This document shows positions 52,251 through 61,248 of a stretch of 64,000 nucleotides of DNA, in pieces. This stretch comes from Janthinobacterium sp. 344. GTDB taxonomy: Bacteria > Pseudomonadota > Gammaproteobacteria > Burkholderiales > Burkholderiaceae_D. The stretch is from the NCBI RefSeq assembly GCF_900112025.1, contig NZ_FOKL01000001.1, positions 360,762 through 424,761 on the forward strand, written 5' to 3'. The first letter of the stretch is position 1, and every line of letters starts with the position of its first letter. The position numbers were made by a program, and so were the translations under genes. A model generated the notes under the pieces. It ran no database searches and was not told the origin of the DNA. It worked only from the letters and a program-made list of their open reading frames with translations.

Positions 52251-53843
52251 TTACCCAAGATCAGGAAGGGACGCATCCATCAAATGCCACGTCACCTCGT
52301 CGTCAGGCAAATCGAGCAGCCAGTCGCGGCGCGGTCGCGGGAACGGCGCGCCCTGGTTCAGCCACGCCTGCCGCCAGTACTGGTTGACGACGGCTTGCAG
52401 CGGATGGTCGGCCTCCACCCACGGTTGCCAGACGCCGCTGACCGGACAGGCCTGGTCGCAAGCGCAGCTCAACAAAGGCTCCGGCCGCGCCACCTCGCGC
52501 AGCAAGCCGCGCGCCGCGCACGGTTCCACTGCCCCATGGCTGTGCCGTATCGTCAGGCACTGCTCCCACGTCACGGGGCCGTAACGGGTCGTTCCATCGG
52601 CATCCAGCATGCCGAAATGGCGGAACTCTTCACCTTCACCGAACAGCCGGGCCGCTTCCGTCACTCCTTGCCCTTGGGCGGGTTGCCAGTATGCGGAAAA
52701 CGGCGCAGTCGGCGCGTCGCTGAGCAAGCCGGTGGGATGCAGCGCATAGTCGGCGGCCAGGAAATATGGTTGTTGCAACAGCGAGGCGGCGCTTGGCTGC
52801 GGGGTGGCTGGCGGCGGACGGACGCCCTTTGCGGCATGCAGCAAGGTATCCCTGTCGCCATTCCAGGGCGGCAGATCGGCGGGCGGGAGCGGCAAGACCT
52901 TGTCCAGATTAGGAAAGCGCGCATTGGGATTGAATCCCAGTTCACGATTAAGTACGCCGTAACGTTCCGCTCGCGCTTTATCAATATAAGGAGCCAACAT
53001 GGTTGCAAGATTAAATGGATCTCCAAACTCAATCTCCAGCTTGTTTGCGCACTTTTCGCAGCCGAATGCTACGCCCTCATGTAGCACTTTAAGAGCAAGT
53101 GCTTTAGTTTCTGGCGTACGCAGCCCGCTAACTCTTCCTGTGGCCATTCTCGGGGAGGCATACATATAAGATAAATTATATGCAACTGGTCCGTACCCTT
53201 GGGAAAATGCACATTCCATCATTTTTATTGCGACAGGAATATTAGCCCAATACCCTGCTCCTTCATTTGCAGGACCTACATTTAGTTTATCTGACAAAAA
53301 ATCCATCGCTTGGGGGTTACCCATTTGCGCCGCCTTTTGCCAGAAGGCATAGGCACGCGTGATATCGCCGTTGACGCCCGTGCCATTCGCATAATACGTT
53401 CCCATCCGGTCATATGCGGCCGGAATCCCTAGCCGCATCGCCTTTTCCACCAGTTGCACCGCCTCTTCATTACCGTATAAAGGATCGCGTCCTTCCACAT
53501 ACAGGCTGGCTAGATTGAGCATCGCCTTCCAGTGCAATCGCTCTGCCGCTCGACGGGTCAAATCGACAATTTTTTTGTAGTCGCGGTCTTCCACGAAAAT
53601 TTCAGGATCTTCCAAGGCGCGCGCTTCGAGGAACCAATCCTCCGCTTGCGCATCAATGGGCGGCACCTTGCTTGCCTCGATTTCACAGATGAAATCCGCC
53701 ACATGCGGATTGAAGAGCGGCAGGCTTTGGTTGCGTGGCAGGACTGTGTCGTTAGGCATTTTGCATGAAGTTAGAGGAATACAGAGAAAAACTGCCAAAA
53801 TAAGAAAAGGCAGGGGAAGGGGGAAATTTTTATACTTTTTCAT
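52251..53843 (-). CDS. Sel1-repeat lipoprotein (probable immunity protein of the phospholipase)
   Basis: The 530-residue protein has a lipoprotein signal (lipobox LTSC near residue 27), Sel1 repeats at about residues 100-290 and a C-terminal domain with CACDQACPVSGVWQPWVEAD and VNQYWRQAWLNQG, which may be an Imm71/72-like domain (low certainty). Immunity proteins of Tle5 phospholipases are periplasmic Sel1 lipoproteins, which fits its place after the effector. The start at 53843 follows GGGTGA; a GTG at 53849 overlaps the effector stop. Confidence 0.83.
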   Translation of the reverse strand: MKKYKNFPLPLPFLILAVFLCIPLTSCKMPNDTVLPRNQSLPLFNPHVADFICEIEASKVPPIDAQAEDWFLEARALEDPEIFVEDRDYKKIVDLTRRAAERLHWKAMLNLASLYVEGRDPLYGNEEAVQLVEKAMRLGIPAAYDRMGTYYANGTGVNGDITRAYAFWQKAAQMGNPQAMDFLSDKLNVGPANEGAGYWANIPVAIKMMECAFSQGYGPVAYNLSYMYASPRMATGRVSGLRTPETKALALKVLHEGVAFGCEKCANKLEIEFGDPFNLATMLAPYIDKARAERYGVLNRELGFNPNARFPNLDKVLPLPPADLPPWNGDRDTLLHAAKGVRPPPATPQPSAASLLQQPYFLAADYALHPTGLLSDAPTAPFSAYWQPAQGQGVTEAARLFGEGEEFRHFGMLDADGTTRYGPVTWEQCLTIRHSHGAVEPCAARGLLREVARPEPLLSCACDQACPVSGVWQPWVEADHPLQAVVNQYWRQAWLNQGAPFPRPRRDWLLDLPDDEVTWHLMDASLPDLG

Positions 53844-53845
53844 GC

Positions 53846-55903
53846 TCACCCCAAACGCATCGTGGAACTGCGTGTATCTTCCAAGGGGAGCAAAAAGCCG
53901 GTCATTTTCTTGTCATCCGCATTTGCAGAATCAGATTTTTTCCTGTCACGGTTTGCCCCCATCAGCTCCACCCATTTCCCGTAAGCAGCTACAATTTCCC
54001 CCTTCGTCCCCTCCCCGCCATCGACCAGCCCACCGCTATGCATGCGCCACACCCGCTTGCGCAAGTCGCGGGCCACGCGGTAGTCGACGGTGGCGATATT
54101 GATCTCGCTGTCGACAGCCATGCTGCGCTGGTTCAGGTTGGCGCTGCCCAGCGTCATGAACACGTCGTCGACCAGCATCAATTTGGAATGGATATAGATT
54201 TCACGGTAGCGCCAGCGGTCCTTGTCAAACGCGCTGACATTGAGCATGGCCACCGATACCTTCAGCCCGAATTCGCTCTCAAGCGTCATCGCGCCGGGTT
54301 TGTTGATGCCGTTGGAGTGCTGCACCACGTCTGGCAACTTGACTTCCGCCTCGGTGGAAATGCCGAATCCGGCCCTGACACGCCGGGTTTTCGGTCGCTT
54401 GTTATAGTCGTCGATCATGGTGTTTTGCCCCGTCATGCCAGCGTGCTGCCCCAGGGTCGCCAGCGTGTCGTGGGTACGCGGCACCATCTGCGCGCGTTCC
54501 GGCACGGGAATGACGATGAATACGTGCATGACCGGCATATCACGCATGGTCTTGCCAGCTTTCAGGCTTCCGGCCTTCCAGGCGGAGACCACCTTCTTGC
54601 GCTCGCTCAGCAAGTGCCGGGCCCATTCTTCGTACTGGAAATACTGGTTTTCCACGTACAGGTAGCCGGCCGCCAGGCTGGCCTGGGTCACCGCGCGAAA
54701 GTAGGTTTCCTTGATCGTCTTGTCTTGCTCCTCGGGCTGCGTCAGGACGATCTGCACGGTGGAGTCATCCGGCCCGGCCTCGCGCAACAGCTGGGCCGGC
54801 GGGTTTTTACATGACGAATACCAACTCACGCATTCCCCGGCGGCCTGATGCGTGAGGTCGTCGATCGCGCGGTCCCATGCCTTCACGAAATTGTTGTACA
54901 GCGCGATCAATGCCTTGCCGCCGTCGATGCGGCAGGCATAATCCTGATAGGGCTTGAGCGTGGCAAAGCCGCCGTCCGCCGCCATTCCTTGCAAACACTC
55001 GCGCCGCTCGTTGACACCGCCCTGTTCGCGACGCGTGTCGTCGAGCAGATGGGCGGTCGTGTCCCAATAATCGGTCACCGAGTTCAGGCCCATTACATAG
55101 CCGACGGCCTTGGATCCCTTTTCGTGGGAGAAATCGATCAGGATCGTCTTCTGGTGATGCGTGCCCAAGTAGCTCATGCCGGGCTTTTCAATTTCCCCCA
55201 TCGTCAAGCCGTGCGGCTGGCTTGTTTCGGTCGCGATACTCTTGCTGATCGCATGGCTGTTTCCGTGCCGCAGGTGAATCGTCAGGCGCCCCAACAAGCC
55301 ATGGAACGCGGCCGCATACCAGCTGTGGCAATATTCTTCACGCGCCAGCATAGGGATATCCTCGGGCCGGACGATATCGCCCCTGAAAGCACTGCTTAAA
55401 ACAAGTTTTTTCCTGACTGCCTCCTGCAACATCGCCAGGCTGGCTCTGGCGCTGATGTCGTCGGCGCGCTGTCCACCGGTTTTCCATGGCGAGGTGCCGT
55501 GCGAATGGCCCGGCATAGTGCGCGCTATCGGCGAACCGATCCGGTCATACCAGATCAGCAGGCGCACCCTGACGTGACGCCGCGTGGTGGCGTCGATCAG
55601 CAAGTCGCCAAACGTGTCGCCACGCGGCCAGGTGGCGCTGTTGCCGCGCACCAGTTCCATGCCTGGGTCGAAGCCCCAGCAGCACAGGTCGATGGAATCT
55701 TTAGCCCTGGCGATCTCGGCGGCGATGTCGGCGAACCCCTCCTGTCCGCAAATGAACAGCGTCAGCTTGTTGTTGTGCGTAATCGGATGAGTGGCCTTGC
55801 CCTTCAGGTTGCGGTTTTCCAGCAGCCACTGGAGCGAACTCGTCGCAGTGCGTCCGACTTCGTCGATGTGGGTGGTTTCAATGCGGCCGCTCGATTCCGG
55901 CAT
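53846..55903 (-). CDS. type VI effector, phospholipase D (Tle5-like)
   Basis: The 685-residue protein has two HKD motifs: HHQKTILID near residue 248 and IHSKLMLVDD near residue 585, the second followed by LGSANLNQRSM. No signal peptide is present, as expected for cargo loaded on VgrG. Tle5 effectors degrade phosphatidylethanolamine in target cells. It lies 26 bases after vgrG and directly before the Sel1 immunity genes. AGGAG lies 7 bases before the start. Confidence 0.9.
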   Translation of the reverse strand: MPESSGRIETTHIDEVGRTATSSLQWLLENRNLKGKATHPITHNNKLTLFICGQEGFADIAAEIARAKDSIDLCCWGFDPGMELVRGNSATWPRGDTFGDLLIDATTRRHVRVRLLIWYDRIGSPIARTMPGHSHGTSPWKTGGQRADDISARASLAMLQEAVRKKLVLSSAFRGDIVRPEDIPMLAREEYCHSWYAAAFHGLLGRLTIHLRHGNSHAISKSIATETSQPHGLTMGEIEKPGMSYLGTHHQKTILIDFSHEKGSKAVGYVMGLNSVTDYWDTTAHLLDDTRREQGGVNERRECLQGMAADGGFATLKPYQDYACRIDGGKALIALYNNFVKAWDRAIDDLTHQAAGECVSWYSSCKNPPAQLLREAGPDDSTVQIVLTQPEEQDKTIKETYFRAVTQASLAAGYLYVENQYFQYEEWARHLLSERKKVVSAWKAGSLKAGKTMRDMPVMHVFIVIPVPERAQMVPRTHDTLATLGQHAGMTGQNTMIDDYNKRPKTRRVRAGFGISTEAEVKLPDVVQHSNGINKPGAMTLESEFGLKVSVAMLNVSAFDKDRWRYREIYIHSKLMLVDDVFMTLGSANLNQRSMAVDSEINIATVDYRVARDLRKRVWRMHSGGLVDGGEGTKGEIVAAYGKWVELMGANRDRKKSDSANADDKKMTGFLLPLEDTRSSTMRLG

Positions 55904-55929
55904 GGCGCTCTCCTGTCAGTGCAAGGTGA

Positions 55930-58704
55930 TCATTGAAACCAGCGGCCGTCGCTGGTGTCGTCAAGCGCGCGCAAACCGCGGTTCGACAGCTTCTGCTCGC
56001 CGTCCGGCGCCGCGTTCGGCTCGAAGCACGCGCTGGCTTCCAGGGCAAACTCCTCGCCATTGCCGAGGACGACACGGTAGCGCGGCGTGCCGTCCTGGTG
56101 TGCGATCACGATGCGGCCGTATTCATCGGTCAGGCCCCGTTCGACTTCGGCGTCTCCCTTGTACAGCGTGTACGGCACATTGGCATACTGGCCGCCATCC
56201 GCATGGGCCTGTATCGTATGCTGCAATTGCCCCGCTACCGGCGCGATGGGCGGTTCCAGCTCTGGTTGCGGCCGGTTCTTGGGCGCCAGCGTTTCCAGGT
56301 TTCCATGGAACAGCGTCGGCGACGCGGTAAAAAACTGTACCTTGTCGCTAATTTCAAGCATGCAATTAGCGCCATGCAGGCGCACGCCCTTGCGGCCGCG
56401 AATGTTCACCCAGTCGGTCTGACTGATCAATTCCAGCACCTTGTGGGCGACGATATCGACCGTATCGGTTTGCGCCGCGATCTGCACCGGGCCGGCTGCG
56501 GCGATCAGTTTCATGCCAGCCTTGTGGACGAACAGGCGCAGCGCCGCGCCGATGCTGGCGAACAGGCCGCCGCCGGCCGCCAGCGACAGGTCGCACCCGG
56601 TCGTCAGCGCCGTGTGCTCGGCGCTGGCGATGTGCGTCGATTGCGCGGTCGTCGTTTCGATACCGGCCGGACTGGCCAGCACCAGATGCGGCTTCGATAG
56701 TTCGGGAAATGCGCTGTCGCCACTGCCGGCACCGCCCTTGATCGCCGCATGCTGGGCATTGAGCACATCGGCCGCGGCGCCCTGCTGGTCGGTGCTTTCT
56801 TGCGCGCCGTAATGCTGCGCCAGGGCGGCAAGCGCCTTGTGCCGCTCGGCAGCCTCGGCCAGCCGGCGCAAGGTTTCATCCATGCTCTTGATATGCGAAG
56901 CGGCGCCAGGGCGCGCCTCGGTGGTCAGCAACATGCCGCGCCCGGCGCGCGCCACGCCCCAGGCGTCTGACGCCAGTTCCCAGCCTTCGCCACGCGCATC
57001 CTTGCGCCCGCTGGCGTCTTCGATGCGGCTGATGCAGCCGAGCGACAATTGACTGTGCTGGTGATCGCTTTTCAGTTGCGCCTGGATGCGCTGGTGCGTG
57101 TCATCGAGCACCAGCTGGTTGCCGCGCACGCCGTAGCCGCCGCCAGGCATCAGCTCGGCGCTGCGCCAGCCGCCCAGCACGCATTGCCCCGGCAAATTCC
57201 ACGGCGGCGCGTGGTTGCCGTTGTACACCGCGCCGACAATGACGGGACGGTCGATATTGCCATCAAGAAACTGAATCAGCACTTCCTGGCCGATGCGCGG
57301 CAACGCGATCTGGCCGAACGCCTGGCCCGCCCAGGGCGTCATGACCCGGATCCATGGCGAACTGCCCGCGTCGAACTTGCCCAGCCGGTCCCAGTGGAAT
57401 TGCACCTTCACCCGGCCCAGCGCGTCGGTATGGATGGTTTCGCCTGCCGGCCCGGTGACGATCGCCGTCTGCACGCCGGGCCAGGCACAAGGCGTGCTGT
57501 TGAACTGCCGCCCCGGATACCAGCGGATGCTCTTGCGGATGCAGCGAAAACGGTTTTCATAATGCGACTGCGCGCCCGTGCCTGCCTGGTAATTGTTGCT
57601 GGCGATATGATCGACCGACAGGATCAGGTATTCGCGCGCGCGGATGTCCGGGCGCGCCGCCTCACCCTTGGCCGGCATGGATGGCGTGCCGCTGAAGTGT
57701 CCGCCCAGCGTGAAACTGCGCCCGGCCTGGGCGCAGCGGTGATTGCCGCCGGCGTCGAAGTATTGCGCCTGGCAGTGATGCTCCTCCAGGCGGCGTTGCG
57801 CCAGCGCTTCGCCGTCGCCCATGCCGGCGTAGCCATAGCCGGTGTTTTGATACAGTTCATGGGCAAACACGTCGCCCTGCTGGTGCAGCGCATAGCCGCT
57901 GGCGCGGCTGGCATACGGATGCTTGTAGTTGAAACTGGCCAGCGTGAGCGAGCCTGATGCGATCTTGCGTATTGCCTGCCAATCGCGTATGCCGTCGCGC
58001 TCCAGCGAGCCGGCGCCGCTGCGAAACGCCATCTCGTCGGCTTCGCTGGCATGGGGGTCGCCTGTGTCGATGCTGTCGCTCAGCCAGGTATTGTCGCCCA
58101 GACACAGCGTATGACCGTCGGCGCGATGTTCATACCAGTAATGGATACCCTGGTCTTCCCAGCGCCGGTGCAGATGGTTGTAATCGGTTTCATTATGCTG
58201 GTTGGCGCAGCTTAATATCGCTTTTTCCTCATGCAGCCGGTTTTGCCAGTCCCGCTGCAAATAATGCCCGAAGGTCGTTTCGCTGATGTCGATGACCGTG
58301 CGTTCGTGGAACGAGACGTTGTCCATGCGCAGCCTGGACAATGCCAGCCACGGTTGCAGCACCATCTGGTAGAACGCGAAACCGCCATCGCTGCGCAACA
58401 GGCGAAATTCGCCGACATAACCATTAAAATAGCGCAAGCTGCCGTCGTCGCGCACCATGGAAATCGTGACCATGCGTCCCATCATCGCGGTCAGGGGAAC
58501 GTGGAGATTGTCGGACAGCAGTTCGACGTCGAAGCGGAAGTCGCGTGACATTTCCTCATGTGCCCGCAAGCTGTTGACCAGCAGCGCGGTATCGGGCGGA
58601 CCGTCCTCGCGCGGAAAATCCATGCGCAGCAAGCGGCTCTCCTGCACGCGCCGGCCCGCTCCGAAAAGCCGCGCCAGATCGGCTGCCAGCTCGCCATCAT
58701 CCAT
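55930..58704 (-). CDS. vgrG: type VI secretion spike protein VgrG with C-terminal extension
   Basis: The 924-residue protein has the gp27/gp5-like VgrG core to about residue 540 (GRVKVQFHWDRLGKFD, SSPWIRVMTPWAGQAFG, GQEVLIQFLDGNIDRPVIVG), a DUF2345 region around 640-790 and a C-terminal domain (YTLYKGDAEVERGLTDEYGR) of transthyretin-like look. In other VgrGs such a tail docks lipase effectors. GGAGG lies 5 bases before the ATG at 58704; a TTG at 58722 is less likely. No other secretion genes are near. Confidence 0.94.
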   Translation of the reverse strand: MDDGELAADLARLFGAGRRVQESRLLRMDFPREDGPPDTALLVNSLRAHEEMSRDFRFDVELLSDNLHVPLTAMMGRMVTISMVRDDGSLRYFNGYVGEFRLLRSDGGFAFYQMVLQPWLALSRLRMDNVSFHERTVIDISETTFGHYLQRDWQNRLHEEKAILSCANQHNETDYNHLHRRWEDQGIHYWYEHRADGHTLCLGDNTWLSDSIDTGDPHASEADEMAFRSGAGSLERDGIRDWQAIRKIASGSLTLASFNYKHPYASRASGYALHQQGDVFAHELYQNTGYGYAGMGDGEALAQRRLEEHHCQAQYFDAGGNHRCAQAGRSFTLGGHFSGTPSMPAKGEAARPDIRAREYLILSVDHIASNNYQAGTGAQSHYENRFRCIRKSIRWYPGRQFNSTPCAWPGVQTAIVTGPAGETIHTDALGRVKVQFHWDRLGKFDAGSSPWIRVMTPWAGQAFGQIALPRIGQEVLIQFLDGNIDRPVIVGAVYNGNHAPPWNLPGQCVLGGWRSAELMPGGGYGVRGNQLVLDDTHQRIQAQLKSDHQHSQLSLGCISRIEDASGRKDARGEGWELASDAWGVARAGRGMLLTTEARPGAASHIKSMDETLRRLAEAAERHKALAALAQHYGAQESTDQQGAAADVLNAQHAAIKGGAGSGDSAFPELSKPHLVLASPAGIETTTAQSTHIASAEHTALTTGCDLSLAAGGGLFASIGAALRLFVHKAGMKLIAAAGPVQIAAQTDTVDIVAHKVLELISQTDWVNIRGRKGVRLHGANCMLEISDKVQFFTASPTLFHGNLETLAPKNRPQPELEPPIAPVAGQLQHTIQAHADGGQYANVPYTLYKGDAEVERGLTDEYGRIVIAHQDGTPRYRVVLGNGEEFALEASACFEPNAAPDGEQKLSNRGLRALDDTSDGRWFQ

Positions 58705-59006
58705 GTTGCCTCCTTCGGACAAGCAATCGTCAGGAAATTATTGTGAATTTATGACACACAGAACCGGATGCTATACAAGGCGCCGACTGCTAGCAGTTGG
58801 CAAGCCTCGTCGGCCACCTTGTAGAGCGCCGGTTATGGACGTCAGAAATCACAAGAATTTATTGGGGCTTACTTCGTTTCCCCGGTCCATGCTAACCACG
58901 GTGGACGCCGGCATATTGATGGAACTCAAAATAGTTGGCCATACGCAAAAAAGCCGCATCGGCCCTGGGGCGGATGCGGCTTTGTTCCAGCGCTTGCTAA
59001 AACTGA
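58705..59006. other. gene-free stretch between vgrG and the S46 peptidase gene
   Basis: This 302-base gap holds the vgrG leader on one side and a terminator on the other. A near-perfect 20-bp palindrome, GCCGACTGC-TA-GCAGTTGGC, lies at 58782-58801, about 80 bases upstream of vgrG, where a regulator could bind. No open frame looks coding. Confidence 0.55.
58947..58982 (-). terminator. intrinsic terminator of the S46 peptidase gene
   Basis: Arms AAGCCGCATC (58951-58960) and GATGCGGCTT (58973-58982) flank a 12-base loop, followed on the minus strand by a T-run (58952-58947). Confidence 0.85.
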
Positions 59007-61160
59007 TTACTTCGCGGCCTTGACGGCTTTCGGATACTTGATGGTCATTTCCTGCAGCAGGTTATCCGCGTGGTCCACTTCCTTCATCACCCACAGCATG
59101 TAGCGGATGTCGAGGTGGATGGCGCGCGTGATGGCCGTGTCGAAGTACCAGTCCTTGGTGATCGATTCATACGTCGAATCGAAGTTCAGGCCGATCAGCT
59201 CGCCACGCTTGTTCATCACGGCCGAGCCGGAATTGCCGCCCGTGGTGTCGGCGCTGGTGAGGAAGTTGACAGGCACCGTGCCCAGTGCCGGATCGCGGAA
59301 CTGGCCGTAGCGCTTTTCCTTGACGGCGTCGAGCAGCGCTTGCGGCGCTTCGAACGGGGCCTTGCCCGTGACTTTCTCGACGATGCCTTCCACGGTCGTG
59401 AACGGCCCCTTGGTGATGCCGTCGCGCGGCGAGTACGGCGCGACCGTGCCGTACGTCACGCGCAGGGTCGAGTTGGCGTCAGGATACACCGGCTTGCCTT
59501 GCGACTGTTTCCACGCGATCACGGCCTGCATGTATTGCGGAATCACGCGCTCGAGGTTGCCGTCGATTTCCTTGCGGCGCTCTTCCAGCGCCAGTTCCAC
59601 CGGCTGCAGCTTGACGGCCAGCTGCATGAAGGCATCGTCGGACTGGGCAACGGCAGCCTGGTCCTTGTCCAGCCAGGCCAGGCGCTTGGCCGTGTCAGCC
59701 AGTTGCGTCTGCTGGTACAGGGCCGCCACGGCCGCTGGGGCCGGCAACAGCGCGTCCAGGCCTTGCGGATGGCTCTTCGCCGCCAGTTGCGCGTAACGCT
59801 TCAGGCCCGCTTCAAAGCGCGCCTGGTCGACCTTGTTGACGTACGACTGTTCCAGACGCGCCAGGCGGGCCTTGATGAAGGCCAGGTCGCGCTGCTGGAA
59901 GCCCGATTCGCGCTCGGCGTCCGGCTTCTGGCGTTCCTGCGACAGGCGGTAGACGGTGCGCGCGCTCTTCAGCAGATCGCTGTTGGTGGCCACCGTCCAG
60001 GCGAACTCTTCTTCGCTCAGGGCCATGTCGCTGGCGATCGCCGCGTCCAGTTCGGCCAGCAGGGTCGGCGACACGTTCGGCTGCTTCGCGTACCAGGCAC
60101 GGAACTCGGCATCCTGCCCATCCTTGATGGCGGCGATGTCCTTGCGGGCGAAACCGTCGAGCAAGCCCTGGGTTTTCTTCAGCACGTTATTGATGCTTTT
60201 CACCACGCTGGCGTAGCGCACGGCGGAGGCGGCGTCGCCCTGCGTCGCGTCCGCCATCACGGCCAGGTCAGCTTGCAGTTCGGATACTTTCAGGGGGAAG
60301 GCCGTATCGCGCGCGAAGCGGATTTCCGCCGGCAGCTTGTAGCGGCTGGTGCGGCCGGGGTAGCCCGCCAGCAAGATGCCGTCGCCAGCCTTCAAGCCTT
60401 CGGCCGAGACCACCAGGAAGTCCTTCGATTTGTACGGCACGTTGTCCGGCGACGGGTCGGCCGGACGGCCATCCTTGCCCACGTAGGCGCGCAGGAACGA
60501 GTAGTCGCCCGTGTGGCGCGGCCATTCGTAATTGTCGACGTCGCCGCCAAAGTTCCCGATCTTGTCCGATGGCGCATACACCAGGCGCACGTCGCGTATC
60601 ATCATCTGGCGGATGCGGTAGTACTCGAGGCCGCGGTGGAAGGCAGGCACCGAGCAGCGGTACATCTTGTCCGTCTCGCATTCGGCGATCAGGTCCTTGA
60701 CGCGTTTTTCCACGGCTTCGTGGCGCGCGCGGCCCGTCATGTCGGCCGTCAAGCCTTTCAGCACGCGCTCGCTGACATTTTCCACCTTGTCGGTCACATA
60801 CACGAGGCTGTTCGGGCCGCCCGGCAGCTCTGCGGCGCGCGTCTTGGCCAGGAAGCCGTTGGTGATGTAATTATGTTCCGGCGTGGAATTGCGCTGGATG
60901 GCGCCGTACGCGCAGTGGTGGTTCGTCACCACCAGGCCCGCGTCGGAAACAAACGCGGCCGAGCAGCCGCCCAGCGACACGATGGCGCTCATCGGGTGCT
61001 TGCTCAGGTCTGCCAGTTTTTCGGCGGGAATGTCGATGCCGACCCGTTTCAGTTCGGCCTTCAGCTGTGGCAATTGGTGTGGCTGCCACTGCCCTTCGTC
61101 GGCGTGTGCGCCGGCGAACGCGCCCATCAAGGCGACTGGTAATACGATTGTCTTGAACAA
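59007..61160 (-). CDS. S46 dipeptidyl-peptidase (DPP7/DPP11 type)
   Basis: The protein has about 717 residues with a signal peptide (ending AGAHADE) and a chymotrypsin-like double barrel with catalytic His in VVTNHHCAYG, Asp in FGGDVDNYEWPRHTGDYS and Ser in TTGGNSGSAV. It removes dipeptides from peptides in the periplasm. The P1-specificity residue (Gly in DPP7, Arg in DPP11) is Ser here. The TTG start at 61160 has GGAGGGG 6 bases upstream; an ATG at 61175 has none. Confidence 0.9.
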   Translation of the reverse strand: MFKTIVLPVALMGAFAGAHADEGQWQPHQLPQLKAELKRVGIDIPAEKLADLSKHPMSAIVSLGGCSAAFVSDAGLVVTNHHCAYGAIQRNSTPEHNYITNGFLAKTRAAELPGGPNSLVYVTDKVENVSERVLKGLTADMTGRARHEAVEKRVKDLIAECETDKMYRCSVPAFHRGLEYYRIRQMMIRDVRLVYAPSDKIGNFGGDVDNYEWPRHTGDYSFLRAYVGKDGRPADPSPDNVPYKSKDFLVVSAEGLKAGDGILLAGYPGRTSRYKLPAEIRFARDTAFPLKVSELQADLAVMADATQGDAASAVRYASVVKSINNVLKKTQGLLDGFARKDIAAIKDGQDAEFRAWYAKQPNVSPTLLAELDAAIASDMALSEEEFAWTVATNSDLLKSARTVYRLSQERQKPDAERESGFQQRDLAFIKARLARLEQSYVNKVDQARFEAGLKRYAQLAAKSHPQGLDALLPAPAAVAALYQQTQLADTAKRLAWLDKDQAAVAQSDDAFMQLAVKLQPVELALEERRKEIDGNLERVIPQYMQAVIAWKQSQGKPVYPDANSTLRVTYGTVAPYSPRDGITKGPFTTVEGIVEKVTGKAPFEAPQALLDAVKEKRYGQFRDPALGTVPVNFLTSADTTGGNSGSAVMNKRGELIGLNFDSTYESITKDWYFDTAITRAIHLDIRYMLWVMKEVDHADNLLQEMTIKYPKAVKAAK

Positions 61161-61248
61161 GATATGCCCCTCCATAAAAAGCAGGCGAAAGTATAGCCTG
61201 TCCAGGCCGCCCGGGTCGGCAAAAAAATTATCTTGCGGCAATCACCGC

